A stretch of DNA of 64,000 nucleotides, from NCBI GenBank assembly GCA_007751475.1, contig CP036434.1:3286001-3350000 (forward strand), in the 5' to 3' direction. The position numbers and the translations under genes are program-made. The notes below the pieces were generated by a model. The model worked only from the letters and a program-made list of their open reading frames with translations. It did not search any database and was not told where the DNA came from. Of this stretch, positions 34,369 to 43,800 are shown piece by piece. This DNA is from Saltatorellus ferox (GTDB taxonomy: Bacteria > Planctomycetota > UBA1135 > GCA-002686595). The stretch's first letter is position 1; each line of letters opens with the position of its first letter.

Positions 34369-36366
34369 ATGGGCCCGGAAAAGCGCCTACCGCTGGCACT
34401 CTTCCTCTGCTTCCTCGTCCTCATGGTGGTGCAGCTCCGCAACGCGCCGGAGCCACCAGCAGGACAAGACACGGAATCGAGCAAGACCGAGACGATCCTC
34501 GAAGACATGACGCCAGGTGCGCCGGACGATTCGTCCGGCCCCCTGGCCGCTGACCTCACGCCCACGGATCCGGCTGCGGCGCCCGCGACCGCTCCCAAGG
34601 CTGCCGAGTCGACAGCACCCGCCTGGGCAGAATGGATCGAGGTCGGCGCCGACGGCGAGATCGGCCACATGTGGGTGCTGTTCGACAGCTACGGGGGCAG
34701 CATCGCCGAGATTCGCCACGCGGATCACTTCGTGCGACAGGGCCTCACCGACGAGGAGAAGCTCGATCGCGCCAACATGGTGCCGATCGTGGCTCCGGCG
34801 ATCGAAGCGGCGCCGCCGCGCACGCTTCAGTCCCTCATGCTTCGGCCCGGGGTGACGGCGAAGTCGATCTTCCAGCTCGACCCGAGCCGGGTGCACTGGA
34901 GTCACGAGCGCGTGGGGCAGGCCATCGTTTTCACGCACGAGGATCCTTCCGGAATCATCCTGCAGAAGCGGATCGAGCACGTCCCCGGCCAGAACCATTT
35001 CACCGTAGATCTCTCCGTTCGTGTGACCAGCGCGGAGCACGCGAACAAGCGCGTGGACATGGGCTTCGTCGCTTCGGTGGGGATGCCACAGATCGGTGAG
35101 GACAATTTCTACGTCGAGCCCAAGGCGGTCGCCGCCCTCGTCGACAAGGACATCAAGGACGTGGCACCGGACCTGGACGGGATCCCACGGACGGAGAGCC
35201 TCCGGCAGGGCCGCCTCGCCTTCTTCGGTACCCATAACAAGTACTTCGCGATGCTGGCGCGCCCCGTGTCCGACAGCGCCAAGGAGGCGACTCGCGAGGC
35301 CAACCTGGAGCGGATCTTCGATTCGGCGTGGGCGGCAGACAAGACGCCCGACGTCTACGTGAAAGAGGGCTTCCGCAACGTCCTCGTCGAGGGTCTCGTC
35401 ACGCTGACGTTCCCTCCGGTGGACGCCCCGGCGATGACCTACGGTTACACCGTCTACGCCGGCCCCAAGGACCCCGAGCAGTTCACCGAGGGCGACAAGG
35501 CCTTCAACAAGATCATCGACGAGGACCTCGGCTTCTTCGACGGCATCGCCAAGCTGATCCTCGGCTTCATGCGCTTCCTCCACGGGATCTTCGGCAACTG
35601 GGGCTGGGCCATCATCTTCCTGACGCTCACCGTCCGGCTGATGCTCTTTCCCCTGAACCGGCGCATGCAGACGTCGATGGCGCGTCACGCTTCGAAGATG
35701 AAGCGCGTCCAGCCGAAGATCGACGCGATCAAGAAGAAGTACGCGGACAAGCCCCAGCAGCTCCGCCAGGAGCAGGCGAAGATCTTCCAGGAAGAGGGCG
35801 TCATGCCGCCGCTCGGCGGATGCCTCCCGATGTTCCTGCAGATCCCGATCTTCTTCGGTCTCTTCAGCGCGCTGCGGGTGTCCTTCGACCTGCGTCACCA
35901 GCCGTTCATGGGCTGGATCAAGGACCTTTCGAAGCCCGACCGCCTGGCGCATATCGACCTGAATACGCACCTGCCGTTCATCGGGACGATCGAGTGGTTC
36001 AACCTGCTCCCGATCTTGATGGTGATCCTCTGGGTCGCGCAGCAGCGCGTGATGCCGAAGCCGACGGCCCAGGACGAGCAGGCGAAGCAGATGCAGAAGA
36101 TCATGATGTGGATGCCCATCATGTTCGGCTTCTTCCTCTACAACTACGCCGCGGGCCTCTCGCTCTACATGATCACGACGTCCGCGTTCGGGATCCTGGA
36201 GTCGACGGTGATCCGCAAGATCTGGCCGATCGACGACACCGAGCAGCCCAAGAAGAAAGGGAAGTTCATGCAGCGTCTCGAGGAGCTGCAGAGGCAGGCC
36301 GAGGCTCAGCAGCGCCAGAAGGAGAAGGGCAAGGGCAAGGGCGGCGGTGGCGGGAAGCGGAAGTAG
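34369..36366 (+). CDS. yidC: Membrane protein insertase YidC
   Basis: The 665-residue insertase has an N-terminal membrane anchor (LPLALFLCFLVLMVVQL), a large periplasmic beta domain (about residues 60-390) typical of Gram-negative YidC, and the conserved Oxa1 core. The core starts with FGNWGWAIIFLTLTVRLMLFPLNRRMQ (hydrophilic-groove Arg) and continues through GVMPPLGGCLPMFLQIPIFFGLFSAL and LYNYAAGLSLYMITTSAFGILE. The C-terminus is a basic Lys/Gly-rich tail (KGKGKGGGGGKRK), commonly ribosome-binding. The mnmE start lies inside its last codons. The outer-membrane-type long periplasmic domain supports a diderm cell. Confidence 0.96.
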   Translation: MGPEKRLPLALFLCFLVLMVVQLRNAPEPPAGQDTESSKTETILEDMTPGAPDDSSGPLAADLTPTDPAAAPATAPKAAESTAPAWAEWIEVGADGEIGHMWVLFDSYGGSIAEIRHADHFVRQGLTDEEKLDRANMVPIVAPAIEAAPPRTLQSLMLRPGVTAKSIFQLDPSRVHWSHERVGQAIVFTHEDPSGIILQKRIEHVPGQNHFTVDLSVRVTSAEHANKRVDMGFVASVGMPQIGEDNFYVEPKAVAALVDKDIKDVAPDLDGIPRTESLRQGRLAFFGTHNKYFAMLARPVSDSAKEATREANLERIFDSAWAADKTPDVYVKEGFRNVLVEGLVTLTFPPVDAPAMTYGYTVYAGPKDPEQFTEGDKAFNKIIDEDLGFFDGIAKLILGFMRFLHGIFGNWGWAIIFLTLTVRLMLFPLNRRMQTSMARHASKMKRVQPKIDAIKKKYADKPQQLRQEQAKIFQEEGVMPPLGGCLPMFLQIPIFFGLFSALRVSFDLRHQPFMGWIKDLSKPDRLAHIDLNTHLPFIGTIEWFNLLPILMVILWVAQQRVMPKPTAQDEQAKQMQKIMMWMPIMFGFFLYNYAAGLSLYMITTSAFGILESTVIRKIWPIDDTEQPKKKGKFMQRLEELQRQAEAQQRQKEKGKGKGGGGGKRK

Positions 36367-37831
36367 CGGGCCACTCGGTTCGCCGCTCCGGGCCGGTTCC
36401 CCCGTTGGGTCCGGTTCAACGATCGCGGCAATCGCTTCCGCCGCGGGCCCCGGCGCGCGGTCGGTGATCCGACTCTCGGGGCCCCGTTCCGCTCCGATCG
36501 TGAAGCAGCTGTGCACCGCGTCCGAGGGGGGAGCCGCTCCTGACCTCGGTTCCCGCGCCGTTTTCGAGGTCCTGTTCGACGACGGCGTCGGGCTTCTACC
36601 AGGCCGGCTCCTCTGGATGCCAGGGCCGCGGTCGTTCACGGCCGAGGACGTCGCGGAGCTGCACCTCCCCGGGCATCCAGGGCTCGTCGCGGGCGCGCTG
36701 GAGAGGCTCCTGGTCTCAGGAGCGAGGCTGGCGGAGCCCGGTGAGTTCACTCGCCGCGCCTTCCAGAACGGCCGGATCGATCTGACCCAGGCGGAGGGCG
36801 TCTCCGCGCTCGTCGCCGCCCGCTCGCGCGAGGAACGGCGCGCCGCGACCGCGCTCCTGGTCGGCGGTCTGGAGCGCCGTGTTCGGGCCATCCGCGGCGA
36901 ACTTGAGGCCGTCCGGGCGCTCTCCGAGGCGAGCCTCGACTTCGATGAGGCCGACACCGGTCACGTGCCGATCGAGTCGATCGTCGAGTTCGGGACCAGC
37001 GCTCTCTCCCGGCTCCGGGAAGCGCTTGGCTGGGAGCGCCAGCGCAGCGCCTCGGATCGCGTCGCGCGCGTGGTGCTGGCGGGGGCGCCCAATGCGGGCA
37101 AGAGCACGCTCTTCAACCGCCTCGTCGGAGAGGAGGGCGCGCGCAGCTCCGGGCGAGCGATCGTCAGCGACCTCTCCGGCACGACGCGGGACGCGAAGCG
37201 CGGCGACTGGACGCTCGTTCCCGGGGCGACGGTGGCGCTCTTCGATACCGCAGGCCTCGGAGGCGACGCTCCCCGCGACTCCGAGCCCGATCGCCTCGCA
37301 GCCCGGCGCTCCGAGGAGCTGATCGAGTCGGCCGACCTGGTGCTCTGGGTGATCGACGTCCGCTGCCTCTGCAGCGGCGCCCTGCCCGAGCCGCCCGCCG
37401 GCCTGGGGGCCGATGGCGCGCGCGTGCTTCGAGTGTGGAACCAGGTCGATCGCTCGCCGACCGAGGTGGCTCCGGTGCCCGGATCGTACCTCCTGTCCGC
37501 GGAGACCGGCGAGGGCGTCGAGGCGCTGGCGGCTGCCTGCGCGCTGGCCCTCGGTTTCACCTGGGAGGCCTCGGGGGGCGCCTCGCCCTCCGAATTGGCT
37601 CATCCGGCGGCGTCCGCGGGATGGGGACTCGGACCCCGGCACCTCGCGGCTCTGGAGGCAGCGGCGCTCCGGACCACCGCCGCCCTGGAGGCGATCCAGG
37701 CCTCGGTGCCGCTCGATCTCGTCGCCGAGGATCTGAAGGTCGCCACCGACAGCCTGGACGAGATCGCGGGCAGAACGGCGCCCGAGGACCTGCTCGACCG
37801 GATTTTCGCCCAGTTCTGCCTCGGCAAGTAG
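36347..37831 (+). CDS. mnmE: tRNA modification GTPase MnmE
   Basis: Works with MnmG to modify U34 of tRNAs. The 494-residue protein has the tetrahydrofolate-binding N-domain (SAAGPGARSVIRLSGP, GEFTRRAFQNGRIDLTQAEGVSALVAA) and an embedded G domain. The latter shows G1 LAGAPNAGKSTLFNRL, the switch region VSDLSGTTRDA and G3 LFDTAGL. The protein ends in FCLGK, the essential C-terminal Cys motif. GTG 36347 is the only start codon before the first conserved segment, so the gene begins 20 bases inside yidC. The first 20 residues are a Gly/Ser-rich leader. The operon is yidC-mnmE-nrdR, as often seen for yidC-mnmE in bacteria. Confidence 0.95.
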   Translation: MAGSGSSGPLGSPLRAGSPVGSGSTIAAIASAAGPGARSVIRLSGPRSAPIVKQLCTASEGGAAPDLGSRAVFEVLFDDGVGLLPGRLLWMPGPRSFTAEDVAELHLPGHPGLVAGALERLLVSGARLAEPGEFTRRAFQNGRIDLTQAEGVSALVAARSREERRAATALLVGGLERRVRAIRGELEAVRALSEASLDFDEADTGHVPIESIVEFGTSALSRLREALGWERQRSASDRVARVVLAGAPNAGKSTLFNRLVGEEGARSSGRAIVSDLSGTTRDAKRGDWTLVPGATVALFDTAGLGGDAPRDSEPDRLAARRSEELIESADLVLWVIDVRCLCSGALPEPPAGLGADGARVLRVWNQVDRSPTEVAPVPGSYLLSAETGEGVEALAAACALALGFTWEASGGASPSELAHPAASAGWGLGPRHLAALEAAALRTTAALEAIQASVPLDLVAEDLKVATDSLDEIAGRTAPEDLLDRIFAQFCLGK

Positions 37832-37867
37832 ACTTCGCCCTTCCAGGTTGCTCCACTCCACGGACCC

Positions 37868-38437
37868 TTGAAGTGTCCCCGTTGCGAAGCGGACGATGAT
37901 CGCGTCGTCGACTCCAGAACCTCTGCAGACGGCATCGTCATCCGGCGCCGGCGAGAGTGTCTCTCTTGCTTCATGCGCTTCACGACGTACGAGCGGATCG
38001 AGGAGAGCCCGCTGCGGGTCATCAAGAAGAACGGCGATCGAGTGCGCTTCGACCGTGATCGCATCCTCGCGGGGATCCTCAGGGCCTGCGAGAAGCTGCC
38101 GATCTCCGCCCACGATATCGAAGAGGTCGCCATGCGCGTCGAAGCGCGGTGCCAGGGTGAGTACGACCGCGAGGTCCCCAGTTCGGTGATCGGCTCGCTC
38201 GTGATGGAGGAGCTTCGCGCGCTGCACCAGGTCGCCTACGTTCGCTTCGCCAGCGTCTACCGTGAGTTCAAGGACGTCGGGCAGTTCATGTCCGAACTGG
38301 AGACGATCCTCGACGAGGACGCGGACGAGATGGCTCGGGAAGCCGCAGGCCAACTCCATCCCGGCGGTGGCGGCAGCGGTGCGCCCGGCGATGCTCTCGG
38401 GGACGACGGCGAGACCGAAGACGGCGCGGTCTCCTGA
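37868..38437 (+). CDS. nrdR: Transcriptional repressor NrdR
   Basis: NrdR represses ribonucleotide reductase operons by sensing ATP/dATP through an ATP-cone. The 189-residue product starts at TTG 37868, directly before the zinc ribbon: CPRC, then CLSC. The ATP-cone follows ([30 protein letters not shown] to [19 protein letters not shown]). It is about 35 residues longer than typical NrdR (about 150) because of a Gly/Asp-rich C-terminal extension. The next gene also carries ATP-cones. No NrdR boxes could be checked by eye. A weak TTG start may keep its level low. Confidence 0.95.
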   Translation: MKCPRCEADDDRVVDSRTSADGIVIRRRRECLSCFMRFTTYERIEESPLRVIKKNGDRVRFDRDRILAGILRACEKLPISAHDIEEVAMRVEARCQGEYDREVPSSVIGSLVMEELRALHQVAYVRFASVYREFKDVGQFMSELETILDEDADEMAREAAGQLHPGGGGSGAPGDALGDDGETEDGAVS

Positions 38438-38457
38438 AGCGAACACCTGGCCAAGCC

Positions 38458-40734
38458 ATGGGCGGAGATCTCTTCAGTCAATTCGAGGAGCCTGCGAACG
38501 AGCTCGAGGGTCCGGGGGACGCACCGGGCGCCCGGGCTCCGGAGCTGCCGCTCGTTCGCAACGCGTTCGGGCGACGCTCTGCCTTCGATGAGAAGCGCCT
38601 GCGCGCCAGCATCGAGCGGGCGCAGAAGGAGGCCGGCGAGACCGTCTCGACCCTCGCGGACGAGGTGGCGGACATCGTCCGCTTCACGCTCGCGTCACGG
38701 CTCGGACGCGGTTCGGGTGCGTCGGAGGCCGGAGGCGCGGGCGCTCCGTCGGAGTCACTGCACGCGGATGAAGTCGGGGCGCTCGTCGAGCGCGCGCTCA
38801 TCGAGGTGGGGGCCACCGGGACCGCTCGCAGCTATATCGTGGGCCGCGACCGCCAGCTCCGTGCGCGCAACGTCGTGCCGGCGCCGAAAGGCGCTGCTGG
38901 CGAGGGAGCGGGGGCGGCGGGCGCTTTGCCGCCCAGAGCCGGAGCCGACGCGCGGTTGCCCTCCGTCCGCGGCGCGACCGGGGCCGAGCCCTTCCAGGGC
39001 CATCGCATCGTCGCAGCCCTCATCGAGGAGGCCGGGCTCCTCCCGGCTCAGGCCGAGGAGATCGCCGCGGGCGTGGAGTCGATCCTCGCCCACGCGGGCA
39101 TGGGCGTGGTCTCGACGGGACTCGTGCGCGAACTCGTGAACAGCCAGCTCCTCGCGCGCGGTCTGGGCGAGGCGCTTCGACGCCATGAGTCGGTCGGAAT
39201 CCCCCGGCACGATCTCGTCCAGCTCTACCAGAACGCCACGGCCGAGTCGGTCGAAGGCGTCGGGGAGACCCGATCCTTCGAGGAGGGTGCCGGTGGTGTC
39301 CTGCTGCGTCGGTGGGTCCTCGAGGACGCCCTCCCTGCCACGGTCGTCGAAGCCCATCGGACGGGCGATCTCTTCGTGGGAGGCCTCGAAGCTCTGCACC
39401 GCGTGCGCATGCGCGCGATGCCGTCGAGTCTCCTGCTGAAGGGCAAAGGCCACTCGGCGTTCGCGGCCCTGGAGCGCGTGGCTCGCCTCGCCCGCGATAC
39501 GTCCGATGGGCTCGTGATCGAGGACCTCGCGCCACTCGTCAAGTCGCTGACCGGCTCGGCGATGGTGGAGTCCTTCGTTCTGGCGGTCGGGAGCCTGGGT
39601 GAAGCGTCCGGCCGCTCGATCGATTTCTCGGCGAGCACGCGCCCCGAAGCCGCGCCGGCGCTCTTCGAGTTCCTGCACGCCATGTCTCCCTCGCTCGCCG
39701 AGGGAGCCAAGCTTCCGCGTATCTTCGCCACGCTGGAGAGCGTCGCCTCCGCGGTGGCCCTCGGGGCCGGCGACGCGGCAGAAGCGCTCCTGTGGAGCGG
39801 GCATCTGGTGCCTGCCTGGACGCGTGGGGAGGGCAGCTGGTCCGGCGTCGAACGCAGCGCCACCGAGCGCGGGTCGGTGGCGATCGGCGCGTCCGTCAGC
39901 CTCAACCTTCCGCGACTGGCCCGCCGGGCCGGGCCCTGGCGCGAGGATGTCTTCCTCTCCGTCGCCTCCGAAGCCGTGGAGCGCGCCGTCCAGGCTCTGG
40001 AGTCGATCGCCGAGTTCCAGGCGCGCGCTCGAAGCGTGCACGGCGTGGCCGTCTCCGACCGAATCTCCCATGCGCTTCTCCCGGTCGGGCTCCTGGACGC
40101 GCTGCGGATCCTGGGCGACGGCATCGCTCGCGCTGACCAGGGGTCGCGCGTGCTCGGCTTCCTCGGGGAAGCGGCGGAGCGCCTCGGCAGCGCCCGGGGC
40201 CTCGATGCCCGGCTGGGTGTGGGCTGCACGACCCCTGATGCGGAGCGCGCGGCGCTCTGGTTCGCCGGGTGTGACGCCCGGCACGGAGGGCCGGGTCAGC
40301 CGCGGCTGTTCTCGGATCTTCCGCGCCCCGAGGAGGACCGGCCACGTGCCTATCGAGCCGGCGTCGGCGAGCTGACCGCCCGTGAGGACCCGCTTCGGAT
40401 CCGCGAGCGTGCGGAGGCCCTCGGGTCGCTGCTCTGCACGGTCCCCTCCGGAACGCTGGTGCCCGAACCAGTGCCTCGGCGCGGGGTCACCGCCGAGGCG
40501 GCTCGGGCGGCGGACTTCCTCGAGCTCCTGGCCCGGGCTCCGCGCGCCGTCAGGATCTCCGGAGGAGGTGGTGGAGCGGATTTCGAGGGAGAAAATCGGC
40601 CCGAAAGCCCGGTGCGAGCGCTCGAAGAAAATCGGGCCAGATGGCCGCGGTTGGCCGCCTGGGCGCGATTTGCGCAGATTCGCGCCGCGGCGATCGTGCC
40701 GCACGCCTCCGTCACCGAAACGACGCTCTTTTGA
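38458..40734 (+). CDS. Degenerate NrdD-like protein with two ATP-cones
   Basis: A 758-residue protein that begins 20 bases after nrdR. Residues about 33-137 and 178-262 each look like an ATP-cone (first: VRNAFGRRSAFDEKRLRASIERA; second ends LRRHESVGIPRHDLVQLYQNA), separated by an Ala/Gly linker. The following region resembles class III ribonucleotide reductase: LPATVVEAHRTGDLFVGGLEAL, SVSLNLPRLARRAGPWREDVFLSVASEAVERA and CTTPDAERAALWFAGCDARHG. Yet there is no C-terminal CxxC plus RVxGY glycyl-radical domain and no obvious catalytic cysteine. It is one intact frame, so I infer a reductase relic kept for another role, perhaps nucleotide sensing. Confidence 0.72.
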   Translation: MGGDLFSQFEEPANELEGPGDAPGARAPELPLVRNAFGRRSAFDEKRLRASIERAQKEAGETVSTLADEVADIVRFTLASRLGRGSGASEAGGAGAPSESLHADEVGALVERALIEVGATGTARSYIVGRDRQLRARNVVPAPKGAAGEGAGAAGALPPRAGADARLPSVRGATGAEPFQGHRIVAALIEEAGLLPAQAEEIAAGVESILAHAGMGVVSTGLVRELVNSQLLARGLGEALRRHESVGIPRHDLVQLYQNATAESVEGVGETRSFEEGAGGVLLRRWVLEDALPATVVEAHRTGDLFVGGLEALHRVRMRAMPSSLLLKGKGHSAFAALERVARLARDTSDGLVIEDLAPLVKSLTGSAMVESFVLAVGSLGEASGRSIDFSASTRPEAAPALFEFLHAMSPSLAEGAKLPRIFATLESVASAVALGAGDAAEALLWSGHLVPAWTRGEGSWSGVERSATERGSVAIGASVSLNLPRLARRAGPWREDVFLSVASEAVERAVQALESIAEFQARARSVHGVAVSDRISHALLPVGLLDALRILGDGIARADQGSRVLGFLGEAAERLGSARGLDARLGVGCTTPDAERAALWFAGCDARHGGPGQPRLFSDLPRPEEDRPRAYRAGVGELTAREDPLRIRERAEALGSLLCTVPSGTLVPEPVPRRGVTAEAARAADFLELLARAPRAVRISGGGGGADFEGENRPESPVRALEENRARWPRLAAWARFAQIRAAAIVPHASVTETTLF

Positions 40735-40890
40735 TATGGGCCTCCGGATTTGTCACGCTGGCTCACCACGGAGCCTCCCTTGGGCTCCGGGTGCGTCGTC
40801 CCCTGAGCCCCTTCCTGAGAACCTCTCCGAGACCGGGACACTGATCCGGCCTCCATCGTTCCGCTCGAGCCCTGCCTCCTCGGTCGCCCC

Positions 40891-43800
40891 ATGCGCCTCA
40901 AACGCCTAGAACTCTTCGGCTTCAAGTCCTTCGCCGATCGAACGGTGATGGACTTCGGTCAGACGACCCTGACGGGGATCGTGGGTCCGAACGGATGCGG
41001 CAAGAGCAACGTCGTGGACGCCGTGCGCTGGGTCCTGGGCGAGACCCGTCCGACCTCGATGCGCGGCTCGGGGATGACGGACGTCATCTTCAAGGGCTCG
41101 GCGAGCCGCCCCGCGATGGGCACGGCCGAGGTCACGATGATTCTCGACAACGGGGCCAACGTCCTGCCCGAGCGCGGCCCTGAGGTCGCGATCTCCCGCC
41201 GGCTGTACGCCAGCGGTGAGGGTGAGTACCTGATCGACGGTCAGCGAGTTCGCCTGAAAGACGTCAAGGATCTCCTCTTCGACACGGGCCTCGGAAGCCG
41301 TGGCTATTCGGTGCTGGAGCAGGGCCGGATCGACGCGGTGCTCTCGGCCAACCCGGCACAGCGCCGCGCGATCTTCGAGGAGGCGGCGGGCATCAGTCGC
41401 TATCGCCAGCGTCGCCACGAGACCGAGCTCCGGCTCAATCGCTGCGAGCAGGACGTCGAGCGCCTCGAGGACGTGATGGGTGAGCTGCGCAGTCGCGTGC
41501 GCTCCCTCAAGATCCAGGCGGGCAAGGCAGAGAAGTACGTGGTGGCCAAGGAGGAGTGGACGCGTGAGCGCACCCGGCTCCTGAGCCATCGACTGGTCGG
41601 CTACGACCGCACGCTGGACGGGCTCGGACCGATGATCGCCGAGCTGGAGGCCGGCCTCGGGGAACTCCGCGAGCAGCGCGCCGAGTGCGAAGGGCTGATC
41701 GAAGAGCGCGAGGCCGAGCGCAGCGAGGTCGTCGAGCAGCTGAGCTCCATCGGCGACGAAGCGTCGAGGATCTCCGGCGACCTGCGGGCCCTGGAGGAGC
41801 GCAAGAGTCAGCTGGCGATGCGGATTGCGAGCTGGGCCGCGAGCGCCTCGGAGGAGAGCGAGCGGGCGGCCGCGCTGGAAGCGCAGCTGCAGGAGCGCGA
41901 GGACGAGCTGAGCACGCTCGGCGCGGACGTCGAGGCGATCCGAGAGCGCGCGATCCAGGCCGAGGAGCGCGCCCAGGGGCTCGGGCAGCAGTTCCGCGAG
42001 CTGAACAGGACGTACAAGGACCTGCGCCAGGAGGTCCAGGCCCAGAACGATCGGGTGCTGGCGACGCTGCACGAGCGTACGGCGGCCGAGAACCGGGTCG
42101 TTCACCTGACCGAGGCGCTGCCGCCGAGCGAGGAGCGCCTGGAGCGCGTGGTTCAGCGCTTCACCGCGGCCGAGGCGCAGATCGCCGAGGTCCAGGACTC
42201 CGTGACCATCGCCGAGGAGGGCCTCGGTCTTCTGGCGGAGAACGTGCTGGAGGCCGACCAGGCCCTCGAGGCGACGCGCGAAGAGCGCGCTTCCGTCGAC
42301 GAGAGCCTCGAGGAGCGCCGCAGGGCTCGCGCCGAGCGCGAGGTGCTGCGCGCGGGCCATCAGAGCCGCGTCGAGGCCCTGCTCGATCGTGAGCGCGAAC
42401 TCGAGGATCTCTCCGGCGGAGCGCGTCGGGTGCTCGAAGCCGCGGAGACGGGCGACGGTCCGTGCCGCAAGGAAGAGCTGCTGGGCCTCGTCGCGGATCA
42501 CCTCAAGGCCGACGTGCGCCTCGCGCGCGCGATCGACGCCGTGCTCGGGGATCGCGCCCATGCGCTCGTGGCGAGCGACGCCCACGCGGCTCGCCGCATC
42601 GTCGACTGGTGCGCGTCCGAGGAAGTCGGGCAGGTCGGCGTGGTGATCCCTCCTGGCGTCGGAGCCCCGGACTGCCCGCCGCCTTCGGACTACGCGCTCT
42701 TCGCGCGCTTCGGCGCGGGCGTCGAGGGCCGCCTCGGTGATCTCGTTCGCTGCGAAGAGTCGATGCGGCCGCTGGTACACGCGCTCTTCTGCGACGTGGT
42801 CGTCGTGTCGAGCCTCGACATCGCGCTCGATCTCGTCGGTCGCGAGCCGGGCTGGCGCTTCGTCACGCCGCGCGGCGAACTCGTCGACTCGGCGGGCATC
42901 GTCGGCGGCTACCGCGACGTGGCCCACGGTTTCGTCGGGCGCCGCTCCAGCGCCGCCGACCTGGAGCATCGGATCGAGGACCTGAACGACGCGATCGCGG
43001 CGGATGACGACGCGATCGAGGCCGCGCAGATGCGAATTTCGCGCCTGGCGGAGATCCTGAAGGTCCAGGCACAGGAGCGCGAGGCGGCTCGCAAGGCGCA
43101 GTCCGAGGCGGAGGCGTCGCTGTCCGCGGCGCGCGCTCGACTGAAGGATCTGGCATCGGCGATGGCGTCCCATGCGGACGAGCGCGGAAAGGCCGAGGCG
43201 GACGTCGCACGGATGAAGTCCGAGCTGGAGTCGGCCGTCGAGGCGAAGACCCGGGCGGGCGATGCGTTCGAGGCCGAGAACGAACGCCTGGAGCAGATGG
43301 AGAAAGGCCGTCGCCAGCTCGAGACCGAGCGCGAGGATCTCCAGCGCGAAGAAGCCAAGGCCCAGGTGGAGCTCAGCTCCGCGAAGGCCGAGCTCTCGGG
43401 CCTGGAGCAGCGCATCACCAGCCTGGAGCGGCTGCTCGTCGAGACGCGCTCGGAGATCGAACGCTCCGGAACGCGCGCCGTCACCTACGAGAACAGCGCG
43501 CAGGAAGGCCGCGTCGAGGTCGAGGGCATCGTGGTCGAGGCGGAGACGCTCGGCATCGCGCGCCAGGAACTCGACGATACGATCGAATCGCTGCGCGAGC
43601 GGGAGCGCTCCGGTGCGGCGCGGATCTCCGAGACGCGACGAGCGGCCGAGGCCGTCCAGTCGGAGCTCGATAGCCACGGCGAGCTGCTCGGGAAGCATCG
43701 TCTGGAGGCGCAGAAGGCGGACCTTGCTCGCCAGGAGATCGTCGGTCGTGCGATGGAGGAGCTGGAGCTCGCCGAGCACGATTTGCGGGAAGCCTTCGTG

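Noticed and set aside
40735..40890. Terminator hairpin (CGGAGCC/GGCTCCG) upstream of smc
   Set aside because: Only a 7-bp stem with no following T-tract; may be incidental in GC-rich DNA.
34387..43779. Long antisense frames opposite yidC (856 codons) and smc (957 codons)
   Set aside because: Both lie over genes with diagnostic motifs and show composition typical of reverse-strand shadows in high-GC DNA.
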